Below are positions 23,851 through 33,661 of a stretch of 64,000 nucleotides of DNA, piece by piece. The translations under genes and the position numbers were made by a program. Origin of the DNA: Stachybotrys elegans (taxonomy: Eukaryota > Ascomycota > Sordariomycetes > Hypocreales > Stachybotryaceae). Location: assembly GCA_020746835.1 (NCBI GenBank), contig JAGPNK010000017.1, positions 620,001-684,000 of the forward strand, read 5' to 3'. Each line of letters begins with the position of its first letter. Position 1 is the first letter of the stretch. Below the pieces are notes generated by a model, which had not been told where the DNA came from, made no database searches, and saw nothing but the letters and a program-made list of their open reading frames with translations.

Positions 23851-25941
23851 ATGACGCTGTGTAGCTACTGTGAGGGCCTCAGTGCCTCCGTCGGTCCTCT
23901 GCGAGATGTTGAAGTTGAGCATTACGACACAGTTGGTGGCTTTTTGTCCAGTGCTCAAAAAGGTTGCGAGCTTTGCGGGCTCATCTCGCGAGCATGTGCT
24001 AAGACTTACAGCTCTATGCTGGATCCAGAGACTTTGGTTCGACTTGTGCTTATCAGGATTCTGGGAATCAAGGTGACGATGTCGCTACATGACAAGTCTC
24101 CTCAGGTAACCTATGTGGCATTTGAATCCTACGACCTTCCAGGCGAGTAAATAAATGCCCCTACCCTTGTCCACTGGAGGCGAAATTGTCTGACCATACC
24201 ACAAGGCCCCCTCGAAGCTGCATTGGCTATCGACATGCGCGAGAATACCAGCACTGGCTCAGAAGTTGCCTTTAAACTCGCATCACTTTGGACCGCCATA
24301 TGTACCCGTGACCACAAGACATGTTCAGATCACACCTCTGGCGAGCGAACGCTACCTCGGAGAGTTATCGATGTCAGCGATTTAGACTCAATGTCTGAGC
24401 CTAAACTGTATGAAACTGCAGGAGAGACGGGCAGATACATGACACTCAGCCACTGCTGGGGTGGCCACATCCCAGTCATGACGACCAAGGACAATATCGG
24501 GAAGCACAAGCAGCAGATACGATATTCGGACTTGCCAAAGACGTTCCAAGATGCGGTGCTTATTACTCGGAAACTTGGCTGCAGATATCTCTGGATAGAC
24601 TCGTTGTGCATTGTGCAAGACGACTCAAAGGATTGGGAAACAGAGGCCGTCAAGATGCACCAATACTACATGCAGTCCTTTCTGACAATCGCCGCGGCTG
24701 ATGGCGACGATAGCACAGCAGGCATGTTCCGGGAACGTATCGGGCTCGAATATCAGCCGTGCGTCTTGCAGGTCGCTGGTCGCAAAGTATACGCCTTCAC
24801 CAACAACATGTCTGCCGAACTCAAGAGATCGAGTCTCTCTCCTTCTTTCAAGCGCCCGCGACTCTATACGAGAGCATGGGTCTTCCAGGAGCAGTTCTTG
24901 TCGCGGCGGATCCTGTATTACGCAGGCGATCACATCTGGTTCAGGTGCCAGAGCATGGTATTCTACGATCGTGTGCCTTTCGCCAGGCCAATCAACGACT
25001 TCATCAATGAGCATCTCTCATCCACTCTGATGAGCAGGAAGGGCGATATTCGCGTTATAGACGGGGCGATGGCGCGGCTGCAACGAGAATTCATTTACAC
25101 GCAATCAACGAACTCTTCTGCAGTATTTGATCCTCGGAGTTTACATGGCGCACACAGAGGGTGTTCGTATACTGATGATGCCGAGTTCTTGATTCAATGG
25201 GGAACTATTGTAAACGAGTACACTCAGCGAGGCTTGACACGGCAGTCGGACAAAGCCTTGGCAATCCACGGAATAGCACAGGCCCTAGCATTACGGGATT
25301 CGAGATCTTACTTTGCAGGTAGCTGGGTGGATACAGAGCGAGCACTCATCATGAGCTTGATGTGGTCCGTCAGAAGAGCGAAGCATCAAGTCTCAGCGCG
25401 CCTTGACGCTGCCCCATCCTGGTCTTGGGTCTCGACTGTTCACGAAGTATGGTGGCCGGGTCATCTCCTTCATCAGCTGCAGCCCACAGCAAAATTCATC
25501 GGCCTGGATCGAACCAATACCGCAGGCAAATCTGCCGGAGAGCTGCGAATTGATGCTAACGTTCGGTCTGGTACCATCGAGGACAATCGCCTAGCTTCTA
25601 TCACAGGGTGGCCCGATGATGGACCAGGCCAGCCCCCAACATCACATGAGGACTCTTCTACTACAACCACAAATTCTATCCAGAATGCACCTATGGGGCA
25701 AGGATTCATCATGACACTGGACGAACGAGTGGAAGGCAATTTGACGGTGTGCCTGGCTGAGTTAGCAGTCGGAACGACACACTCGGGAACAACCAAATCC
25801 CATGTTCATTGTCTGGTGCTCTGCCGGTGTCAAGCAGATAGTTTGACTTTTCGGCGTGTTGGGTATATGACTTGCGACGAAGAACTCTGGACGAGAAGCC
25901 CCTTACCAGTGTGTAGAAGGCTACAGCTGGTAATTGTCTAA
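23851..25941 (+). CDS. HET-domain (heterokaryon incompatibility) protein
   Basis: Exons 23851-24142 and 24206-25941 give 675 aa. The intron appears to be GC-AG: the donor is AG|GCGAGT and joining restores LPG-PLEAALAI, while the alternative GTAAAT donor breaks the frame. The HET core starts at about residue 175 (MTLSHCWGG), followed by LPKTFQDAVLITRKLG, then YLWIDSLCIVQDD and later ARAWVFQEQ-like TRAWVFQEQFLSRR. The N-terminus has a CSYC...CELC cysteine pattern common in this group. HET proteins trigger cell death after non-self recognition between hyphae. No STAND or repeat domain follows, so it probably acts as a stand-alone effector-type HET protein. Confidence 0.88.
24143..24205 (+). other. 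Probable GC-AG intron in the HET gene
   Basis: A 63-nt intron with donor GCGAGT and acceptor CACAAG. It is the only junction I found that keeps the downstream HET frame open. Confidence 0.65.
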
Positions 25942-26430
25942 AATACTCTCCAATGCCTTCGCTTGCGCGGGACAAACCGGAATATTGTAGTTGCTGTGGC
26001 GAGTTGCTTCACAGAACATGTGTCAGCTAGGCTGGGCAGGTTGATGGTGGCTTCAAGCCCTCTTTAACACTCTCAATGCACGGCGAGGAACGTGATATTC
26101 TCAGTCGAGAATGGCATGGGGCATAGAACATGAGGAGGGTAAATGAAGAATGTGATTGCTAATTATACGCCGCGGGCAATGTCCAATGCATATATGTAGC
26201 TCGGATTCGGCCGAGAGTTCCTCGTTTGCGTTCGCGAAGTCCCCTCGCCATGCTATCTGTCAAAATGACTTGTTAGTTATTAACCATCAACCTAGTAACA
26301 TGACCAGCTATAATGTTGAAATCACTGATTCTATGTCTGGCGGGATAGATAATAGTGATTTTAGAGGGCACCCTCAGACAGCAAAGAAAGTATCAACATT
26401 TCATGCATGTATACACGCACGTGATAGGCG
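25942..26430. other. Intergenic region
   Basis: This stretch holds the 3' flank of the HET gene and the upstream region of the aldo-keto reductase. No gene or repeat is seen. Confidence 0.45.
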
Positions 26431-27682
26431 ATGATGCAAGATCGCGTCATGGATTCCATCCCACTCCTGGACGATAAAAGCACACATCCACCGTTGACCT
26501 TTGTCTTATTGATGCCCCTCAAACCCACTTCAAAGATGATGCTAACCGCACTGCTCATTACGGCCATCTTTGGCACTGCAATCTATCTATTCCAGCTTTC
26601 GCTTCCAGCTGAGCCCCATCATTCTCGCCATGGCGGGTTTTTGACATCGATTAACGACATCCCACCGTTGGGCTTGGGAACTTGGCTTTCCGACCGAGAC
26701 AAGGTACGTAATTTACCTACTGGTACCTTGCCCTGCTGCTTCAAGGTGACTTATGCATTTCAGGTGGCGCATGCTGTAGAATACGCGGTTGGCGACAAGC
26801 GTGGTTACCGGCATATTGATGCCGCTGCTGCGTACAGTGAGTAATCGAATCATCCGGCATTGAGCTCCATCCACGGTTTCTGAGACCTCCACAGAAAATG
26901 AGGACAAGGTCGGTAAAGGTATCAAAGCTTCGGGCATCAACCGCAAGGACATCTGGGTGACGAGCAAGCTATGGAATTCGGATCATCAACGAGACGCCGC
27001 TCACCGTGCCATCAAAAAGACAATCGACGATCTCAGCGTCGAGTATCTGGATCTCTACCTGATGCACTGGCCAGTGGCCTTCCTGCCCGACAGCAAGGAC
27101 AACGAGCTTGACACGGAGACAACCATCATCGACACATGGAGGACCATGGAGGAGCTCGTGCGCGCCAACTACACTCGCTACATTGGAATCTCCAATTTCT
27201 CTCCGGCTGATGTGGAAACTATCCTCGCCGCGTGTGAAATTTGCCCGTACGCCCACGAGCTGGAACTGCATCCGTATCTGCAGCAGCAGGAATTTGTTGA
27301 TTGGCACCTGGAACACGGCATCAAGGTCATTGCCTACTCACCCCTGGGTAATACCAATCCCACATATGACTCCAAGCTACCGCCCCTGTTGGACGATCCC
27401 TTCTGGAACGCCATGGCTGCGATCAAGCAGGCCACAGTCGCCCAGATCGTGCTGGCGTGGGGTTTGCAGCGGGGGACAGTAGTGATCCCAAAGAGTGTGC
27501 ACGAAAAACACATTGAGGATAACCTGCGCGCATTGGAAATCACCTTTTCCGAAGAGGAGATGCGGCGCATAGGGGACCAGGACAGGAGGCGGCGAATGAA
27601 CGATCCCGGTCGCTCATGGGGGGTTGCGCTTTTCAACGGGCTCGACGATCCAACTGATCTTGGCCGTGGAGATGAGCTGTAA
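26431..27682 (+). CDS. Aldo-keto reductase with an N-terminal membrane anchor
   Basis: Exons 26431-26703, 26764-26836 and 26895-27682 give 377 aa. The AKR tetrad is visible: Asp and Tyr in RHIDAAAAY, Lys in VTSKLW and His in LMHWP. IGISNFS, and VVIPKSVHEKHIEDN for NADPH binding, follow at the usual spacing. Unlike typical soluble AKRs of about 320 aa, it carries a roughly 60-residue N-terminal extension with one hydrophobic segment (MLTALLITAIFGTAIYLF), suggesting a single-pass anchor in the ER or another membrane. The start could also be the in-frame ATG at 26434 or 26449; all keep the anchor. It reduces carbonyls with NADPH; the substrate is unknown. It ends 148 bp from the convergent GH6 gene. 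Confidence 0.88.
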
Positions 27683-27829
27683 CTATTATTCGAGCAAGAT
27701 ATGAGTCCAATTGCTCGATTAACATTGGGTTGTGACACACTTGCAAATTGTGCTGGAACACTTGGTTCTGGTTATGTCACCTGCTTGTATTTCTCATCTA
27801 ACACCCTTCAGTGTACCCTCGAACTGGTC

Positions 27830-29219
27830 TTAGAAGGCCGGGTTGGCATTCTTAAGTAGCTGCTCGAAGAATGCCTGGTGCCACTGTCCAGCTTCAGGGG
27901 AGGGCTTGAAGGCATCAGACTTGCCACAGAAGGAATCATAACGAACAGCAGTAGTATCGCTGGTTCCATCAGACTCACCACCAGGCTTGACCCAAACAAA
28001 GGCGTCTGCAAGAGTCGAACCAGTGGAGGAACTAGGTCGCTTACCGAACCCAGTGTTGACGACATTGCACCAGTCACCCCACTCCAAGCGACCACCGGGC
28101 TTACCGCTTCGACCAGTATCAACAATAGCATGGTTGGGCATACCAGCACTAGCCAGGGCTGCACCAAACAGCTCAACATACTTCTTCTCATTCTGAGCTT
28201 TGTTCCACTGAGCGTCGGGAGCGCTGGCAAATTCACCGGGCTCAGCATCCCTATAAGATGGGAGATGACGACATTAGTATCCAAACATCGCCTGCAGATT
28301 GGGTTTTACTCACCACTGGTTCCAGCCGGCAACGTTGGTGGCAAAGCCACGGAACTGGGACGGGCTGCCCGCATTCTTGTACGCATTGGCGAGCTCCCTG
28401 GCACCAGGCTGCAGATTGTCATTCCAGCCGAGCCATCCACCGTGGCCGGCATCAATATACTGGACGACGTTGGGCAAGTTGAGTGTCTTCAGTGCATACG
28501 CAACACCCTCACGATATCCAGAAGCAGACTGCTGGCAGGCCGCAACGTTGGAGTTGGTGACCAGATTGGGCAGTGAATCAGGCTCGATAACGAGAGCAAA
28601 GGCGGTGTTGGAGTATTTCTTGATGAGAGCAGCGAGTTCTATTGAACACTGGTCAGTATCCTGAATCGCAGAGCCGAAGTGATTAAAACGGAAGAGAAGG
28701 GGCTCAGGTTGGACGTACTGTCAATATACTCAGTCTTGTACCTGTTGATGGCACCAACGGGAAGCTCTCCGTTGGACGCCTTGGCAGCACAATCACGGCC
28801 GGGGAGATCATAGACAACCAAACCAAAGATGTGGTTGCATGGCACGCCTTGCAGTGCAGGTTCAACACGGTCAATGTTGGCAATGGTGTCACTGCCATTC
28901 CAGATTAGCACAGATACTTCTCAAGGCGACTGTTTGAAGATTCAGCATACGCCCAAAGGAAGGTGCCGATATCAGCGACCTTCAAAGCCTTGGCAGCATC
29001 GCTGGAGGACATGCTGGCGGCGGCTGCTTCCACCTCAGCCCGGTAGAAGCTGTTGGGGTGGAGTGTGTACGAAGTCCAGACATTGGTTTTGGCATCCAGC
29101 TGGACTGGGCTCGAGCAACCACCGGGTGCCTGGCGGGGAACCACATTCTCGATGGTGGTAGCTGGAGCACCGATAGCCCCCGCGGCAAAGGCGATGAGAG
29201 TGGCGAAGGAAAGCTGCAT
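27830..29219 (-). CDS. GH6 cellobiohydrolase (Cel6-type) without carbohydrate-binding module
   Basis: Exons 29219-28951, 28891-28719, 28638-28314 and 28250-27830 give 395 aa. A signal peptide (MQLSFATLIAFAAGAIGAPA) leads directly into the catalytic domain. The motif VVYDLPGRDCAAKASNGE carries the catalytic-acid Asp of GH6. FALVIEPDSLPN, VQYIDAGHGGWLGW and DTGRSGKPGGRLEWGDWCN are further GH6 signatures. The C-terminal WVKPGGESDGTSD loop with SFCGKSDAF is the family end. GH6 enzymes release cellobiose from non-reducing ends of cellulose chains with inversion. There is no CBM1 and no Ser/Thr linker, unlike the two-module form. A minus-strand TATA-like GATATAAAG at about 29300 lies 80 bp upstream of the start. 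Confidence 0.93.
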
Positions 29220-29547
29220 CTTGGATGTATGTTGTGCTGTTCACAGGAGACACTGCTGAGGGAAGTTGTTATCTCTTGGATTGGTGGCGCTTGAACGACT
29301 TTATATCACAGAATGCGTTGCTGTCATGTGCAGGACGCAAAGTAGTGACCAGGTAATACAACCTGCCGAAAGCGTGATTCTTAACACGGGGCTATGAGCC
29401 TCCGACTTGTTCAATCTAAACAAGGCATATAGACAGGAATACTTCTACATTGGAGATACAACACTTGGGCGGCCCCGATATTGGTTCGGACCGTTGGAAA
29501 GCTTTCCATATTGAAGCCCCTCAAGGACATGACTGTTTGGAGGCTAG

Positions 29548-29721
29548 TCAGCAGCAGACTCCGGCCTGCTCAACGTCAACTGTCCACGGCTCATAGTTCA
29601 CCGGCAGCGCACAGGTCCCAAAAGAGACGCGAGGGGCAATGGTGTCTTCAAGGCAAATATCGCACCATGGTTCGACTCTGGTGTCAATATAATCCAGAGA
29701 AGAGCATTGGCCGTATGTCAT
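29548..29721 (-). CDS. Possible short cysteine-rich ORF (uncertain)
   Basis: A 57-aa frame from an ATG (MTYGQCSSLDYIDTR) with six cysteines, including PWCDICLED and a terminal Cys-Cys. The upstream frame is closed by TGA, with no signal peptide in the same frame. It could be the last exon of a small secreted protein, a remnant, or chance. I do not recognise a family. Confidence 0.2.
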   Translation of the reverse strand: MTYGQCSSLDYIDTRVEPWCDICLEDTIAPRVSFGTCALPVNYEPWTVDVEQAGVCC

Positions 29722-30648
29722 CAACCACACGGGACGGGTATCTCCAGGCGATCATACACCGTTCCAGAAATGTGCAACTCCATAAAACTCATGGCTCACG
29801 AGATGAGATCGAGACCCTGACAGACCCTGACTTTTGACCTTGGATGATCTTTTTCTTGGTACTGCAGCCACGTCGGCATTGTGCCGGATCTGAGCGTAAT
29901 TAACGGTTAATATCTTATATATTATGTGGGAGTTTGGATCCTTTGCGGTCAGTACGGGACTTGATACAGCCACGGGTTAGAAATCGGCAGTTGGGGAGCA
30001 GAAATGGTGCGCATGCTCTAGTCGGTCCTATCCAGGTTATGGAGAGGTGATTGTTGCTATGTGTACGCTGGTTCGGTGAATAGACATCCAAGTGCTGGAT
30101 GCTGAAGTCCTAAAGGTTTATGCCAGGCTCCAAGGCATCTCTGTATTCGCGAAGGCCAAGAAAACCCCAATGTCAATCATTGCCATTGTTATAGGGCTAA
30201 GCTTTATATTCTCCGTTGCGGTGGGCTCTTGACATCTGTCACCATTTGCTCATCTGTGATCATGCTGGAGCACCCCATTCCCATGTTCAGCACGGCATCA
30301 ACATCCGTAAGCTAAACTCCACGCGTGTCCTCAGCCAATGGCGATAGGATATTCCCCAAGACGGTGACCCTAATTTGTAATAACGGTTAGTCCTCGACCA
30401 GAGATTACCTCCAGGTGTCATGGGTAACCTGCCGTGGTTGGTCACAAGATCATTACCATATTGGGGCTCATATAGCTGGGGTTATTAGGCTATTATATTA
30501 GATATTGTCACTGTTGTTTGTGTGACCAGTAACATAACGATACCAAAGGTAGAATGGGCGACTAAGTTATATTAAAAGTTGGGGAACTGCTCTCTTCTGC
30601 TCTACAGCGTCCACCACATGGCGACTTCATTATTGCCCGTAGTTGACC

Positions 30649-30891
30649 TTACGATGAGGGAAGGCACCATTCCGGCGTCGGAGCAGAAATATTGCTCATG
30701 TTAAATTGGGCGGGAACGCAATTCTCACAATCGCCGAGACAAATGCCCAAGTTGTAGGAGGGGCACCACATGGCCATTGGGTAAATCCTATGTGCACTAT
30801 CTCTGCCACAGTAATTTAATGTCGTCACTGGTCGCAAGAGGGCGATAACACTTTGGCGAAAGAAGTCGAGTCTTTCGACGAATGTGTTCAT
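30649..30891 (-). CDS. Possible small cysteine-rich protein (uncertain)
   Basis: An 80-aa frame from a true ATG at 30891 with six cysteines (YCGRDS, MWCPSYN, GICLGDCENC, EWCLPSS) in its second half. No signal peptide is seen in this frame; an upstream exon would be needed for secretion. The regular cysteine spacing is the only support. Confidence 0.25.
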   Translation of the reverse strand: MNTFVERLDFFRQSVIALLRPVTTLNYCGRDSAHRIYPMAMWCPSYNLGICLGDCENCVPAQFNMSNISAPTPEWCLPSS

Positions 30892-31229
30892 CTCCGTGTG
30901 AAGGTTCCCCTAAGACAACAGAAGTGGTTATATGCCCACATAAAACTTATCGCTGGTGGTAACGCACAAGTCATGTCAAACTAATAATGGTACCGGTTCG
31001 CGTAGCCAAAATTCCCTGTAATCCACAAGATCTTCCTCACCCAGAGATGCGTAGTTTATCTAACATCCCAGCAGGGGGAGGAAGTGGTCGAACAACCGGT
31101 AAGACTGCGTACGCGTCTTACCCCGCAATCCTTCCAGTTCATGCCATCAAATCCTTTACCCAATCCCAGTTACAGCTGTCAGCCGAGCTGTTTCTGGCTG
31201 TCCTCTTAACACTAATTTTAACCATCGCA

Positions 31230-32945
31230 ATGCGCCTTTTACGCTTTGAGCCGAACGAGGAGTTCAGATTGACTGAAATCATAGGCGAAGACCCACCTCC
31301 CTATGCCATCCTATCCCACACCTGGGGCGCAGACCACAATGAAGTGAGCCTCAGAGATGTGGTGGAGGGCACAGGCAAGACCAAGCCTGGCTATCGGAAG
31401 CTCATCTTTTGCGCAGAGCAGTCAAGAGGCGACGGCCTAGACTTCTTTTGGGTGGATACATGCTGCATTGACAAGTCGAGCAGTGCAGAGCTCTCCGAGG
31501 CTATTAACTGCATGTTTCGCTGGTATAAAAATGCTGCCAAGTGCTATGTGCATCTGTCAGATTTTGTCGAAGATACCGCCTTCTCTGACTCTTCTGAACT
31601 TCAGAAAGCATTGAGAAAATGTTCATGGTTCACTCGAGGTTGGACCCTCCAGGAACTCATTGCCCCAGCCGTCGTGGAGTTTTTCTCAGCCAACGGCACC
31701 AAGCTTGGTGATAAGATTTCATTGATCCAAGAAGTCCACGCCATCACAAAGATTCCGATACCCGTTCTTCAAGGCAACCCGGTATCTAAATACAGCACTG
31801 ACGAGCGTATGTCATGGGCTGAGGGCCGGCGGACAAGACGGAAGGAGGACGCAGTATACTCACTGTTGGGTATACTGGATATTTACATGCCACTAATCTA
31901 CGGCGAAGGCGAGAAACGAGCCCTTATACGCTTGAGAAGGGAAATTAGAGAGTTATCCAACAGCTCCTCAGACTCTTTTTCACCCACCAGTCCTACGATG
32001 AAACCTGAAATTGAGCTGCCGAGACCAGCTGAGACAACTCAGCCTTCCACCAGGAATCGCCTTAAACCTTCTCTGGCAACTCATCTTGTCGCCAGAGAGG
32101 TGCAACAGACAGCCCCTATGTGGCCCGGAAACATCATCACCACTAGGTTCACGAAGCAGTATCTCGAACATAGAGATGCCCTCTCATCGGGTGCATACTC
32201 GGGGCACTGGAATGACGTCTTGAACCATATTGAATTCGGAATCGCCGAATATGGGGAGAATTGGGCCAATGCAGTTCGTATGAGTAGGTACTCAAGCTTG
32301 GTTCTGGTTGCTCATCATGCTGATATTGAGGCAGAACCTGCACAACAGGCCGATGGAATTTCCTTCTGGACCCCTCTTCATCAAGCAGCCTATCTTTGTG
32401 CGCCAGCAAACATTATCAAACATCTTATTCATCAGGGTGCTCTTAGTAAGATCCCATCTTTTCTTGTCAAAGATTTGATTGTAACCTTTGCAGGGACTTT
32501 GAGAACACGCCTTTCGGATTTGGGCCACCAAGACCTCACAGCTGGGGAGATTGCCCATAGTATGGGATATCACCATCTTGTCGATATTCTGGCCCCTGTA
32601 ATTCACCATCCAGTGCCACCCAAAACGATAGCACGCCTGCAAGCGCTATTTCATGAAATTATTCGAGCCGACTGTGCTAACGATGAATTCCTAATACTTC
32701 CGGACCTTACACCATTAACAGAGCTACGCACACCAGAGATGTGGTTTCCAGTTGGCAAGAGGGGCGCCAATGGATACGCTCGCGTGAGTGAACTAAAGGC
32801 TGACAAGGCTGGAACGAGTATTAACTCAAGATTCTAACAGACATATCACTATAAATTGCATAATCGAGAACTGGTCGTCACCAAGCGGGGTTTCAGCAGC
32901 AATTCCAGAATGACAAACTCCCCAGACGTGTGCGTAATTCGTTAG
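31230..32945 (+). CDS. HET-domain protein with an ankyrin-like C-terminal segment
   Basis: The start at 31230 gives the classic opening MRLLRFEPNEEFRLTEI, then YAILSHTWG, VDTCCIDKSSSAELSEAIN, RCSWFTRGWTLQEL-like KCSWFTRGWTLQELIAPA, and AVYSLLGILDIYMPLIYGEG. This is the HET fold found in NLR-type incompatibility proteins. The second half has one ankyrin-like unit (FWTPLHQAAYLCAPANIIKH) and LPDLTPLTELRTPEMWFPVG, seen in relatives. I place a last intron at 32784-32840 (GTGAGT, CTAAC branch, CAG), giving 552 aa; without it the frame stops at 32837. An in-frame ATG at 30987 would add 81 residues including a hydrophobic stretch, but lacks family support. Function inferred: non-self-triggered cell death. 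Confidence 0.78.
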
Positions 32946-33661
32946 CCAACCAACTAGTTTGGTGGATGGAGGGCAAAGCTTGGTCTTGGACAATGATAGG
33001 GCTCTTATTTCTTGATGTTACCATAGATCATCGTTTTAACATAGCACAGTGATAGTCGTTCCTGTGTAGAGATGACTGAAGTGGAAACATTACGAGATTA
33101 AAGAAGGCATTGTCGCGGCGCCTACACCTAAAGAAGTCTATTGGTCAAACGAGACCAAAATTCTATGGGAGTATTCATCATTTCAGTAATACAATTTCAG
33201 AAGCATCACTGAGTTATATCCAGATAATACAACAGCGAGACTCGGGGGTCAGCGTCGTAAGCGTAAGTGAAACACAAAAGATGCACTTCTACTATAATAA
33301 AATTTAATGTCTTGCCAGAAAAAGCTGCCGACATGGTGACACTGCTCTTACGCCAATGCTCACTCGCCAAGGGGTGACATATGCACAGCAAGGAGAAGCA
33401 TCTTCAAGAGTGTCTTGGAGTTACCCATGACAGGCATCATCATTGTCAATCGCAGTCCGCAGGTGGCCGAGAGCAGTCGCATGTTGCTGGATATCACTAT
33501 GAAGCGTAAAAGATAGGACAGAAATAGGTAATTCGTAGAAAAGAGTTTCATGCCATTAATATAACTGCGCCAAAATACAGATGGCTCTCGCTTTCTCTTT
33601 AGGAAATGTCCAGAGTGGGTTTTTTTCTTCTTCCCTTTTTCTCTTTTCTGTTTTGAAGTAT
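32946..33661. other. Intergenic region holding a full copy of dispersed repeat R1
   Basis: The 3' flanks of the convergent HET gene and AAA+ gene. The dispersed element at 33228-33480 is annotated separately; no gene is seen. Confidence 0.6.
33228..33480. repeat. Dispersed repeat R1, contiguous copy
   Basis: Its left part (33228-33345) matches 42858-42957 and its right part (33343-33480) matches 45104-45234, by eye at about 80-85 percent. Shared words include GGTCAGCGTCGTAAG on the left and TTACGCCAATGCTCACTCGC on the right. No ORF, LTR or terminal inverted repeat is evident, so it is a short non-coding element or relic. Confidence 0.75.

Larger units (their letters stand above)
29220..31229. 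other. Large AT-rich intergenic region with two possible cysteine-rich ORF remnants
   Basis: A two-kilobase stretch between the GH6 gene and the second HET gene. Apart from two short minus-strand frames annotated separately (29548-29721 and 30649-30891), it has no coding signal. An in-frame extension of the HET gene starts at an ATG at 30987 and is discussed there. Confidence 0.5.

Noticed and set aside
33228..33480. Repeat R1 as a transposon with its own ORF
   Set aside because: Only about 250 bp, no transposase or reverse-transcriptase frame, no visible terminal inverted repeats; I call it only a dispersed repeat.
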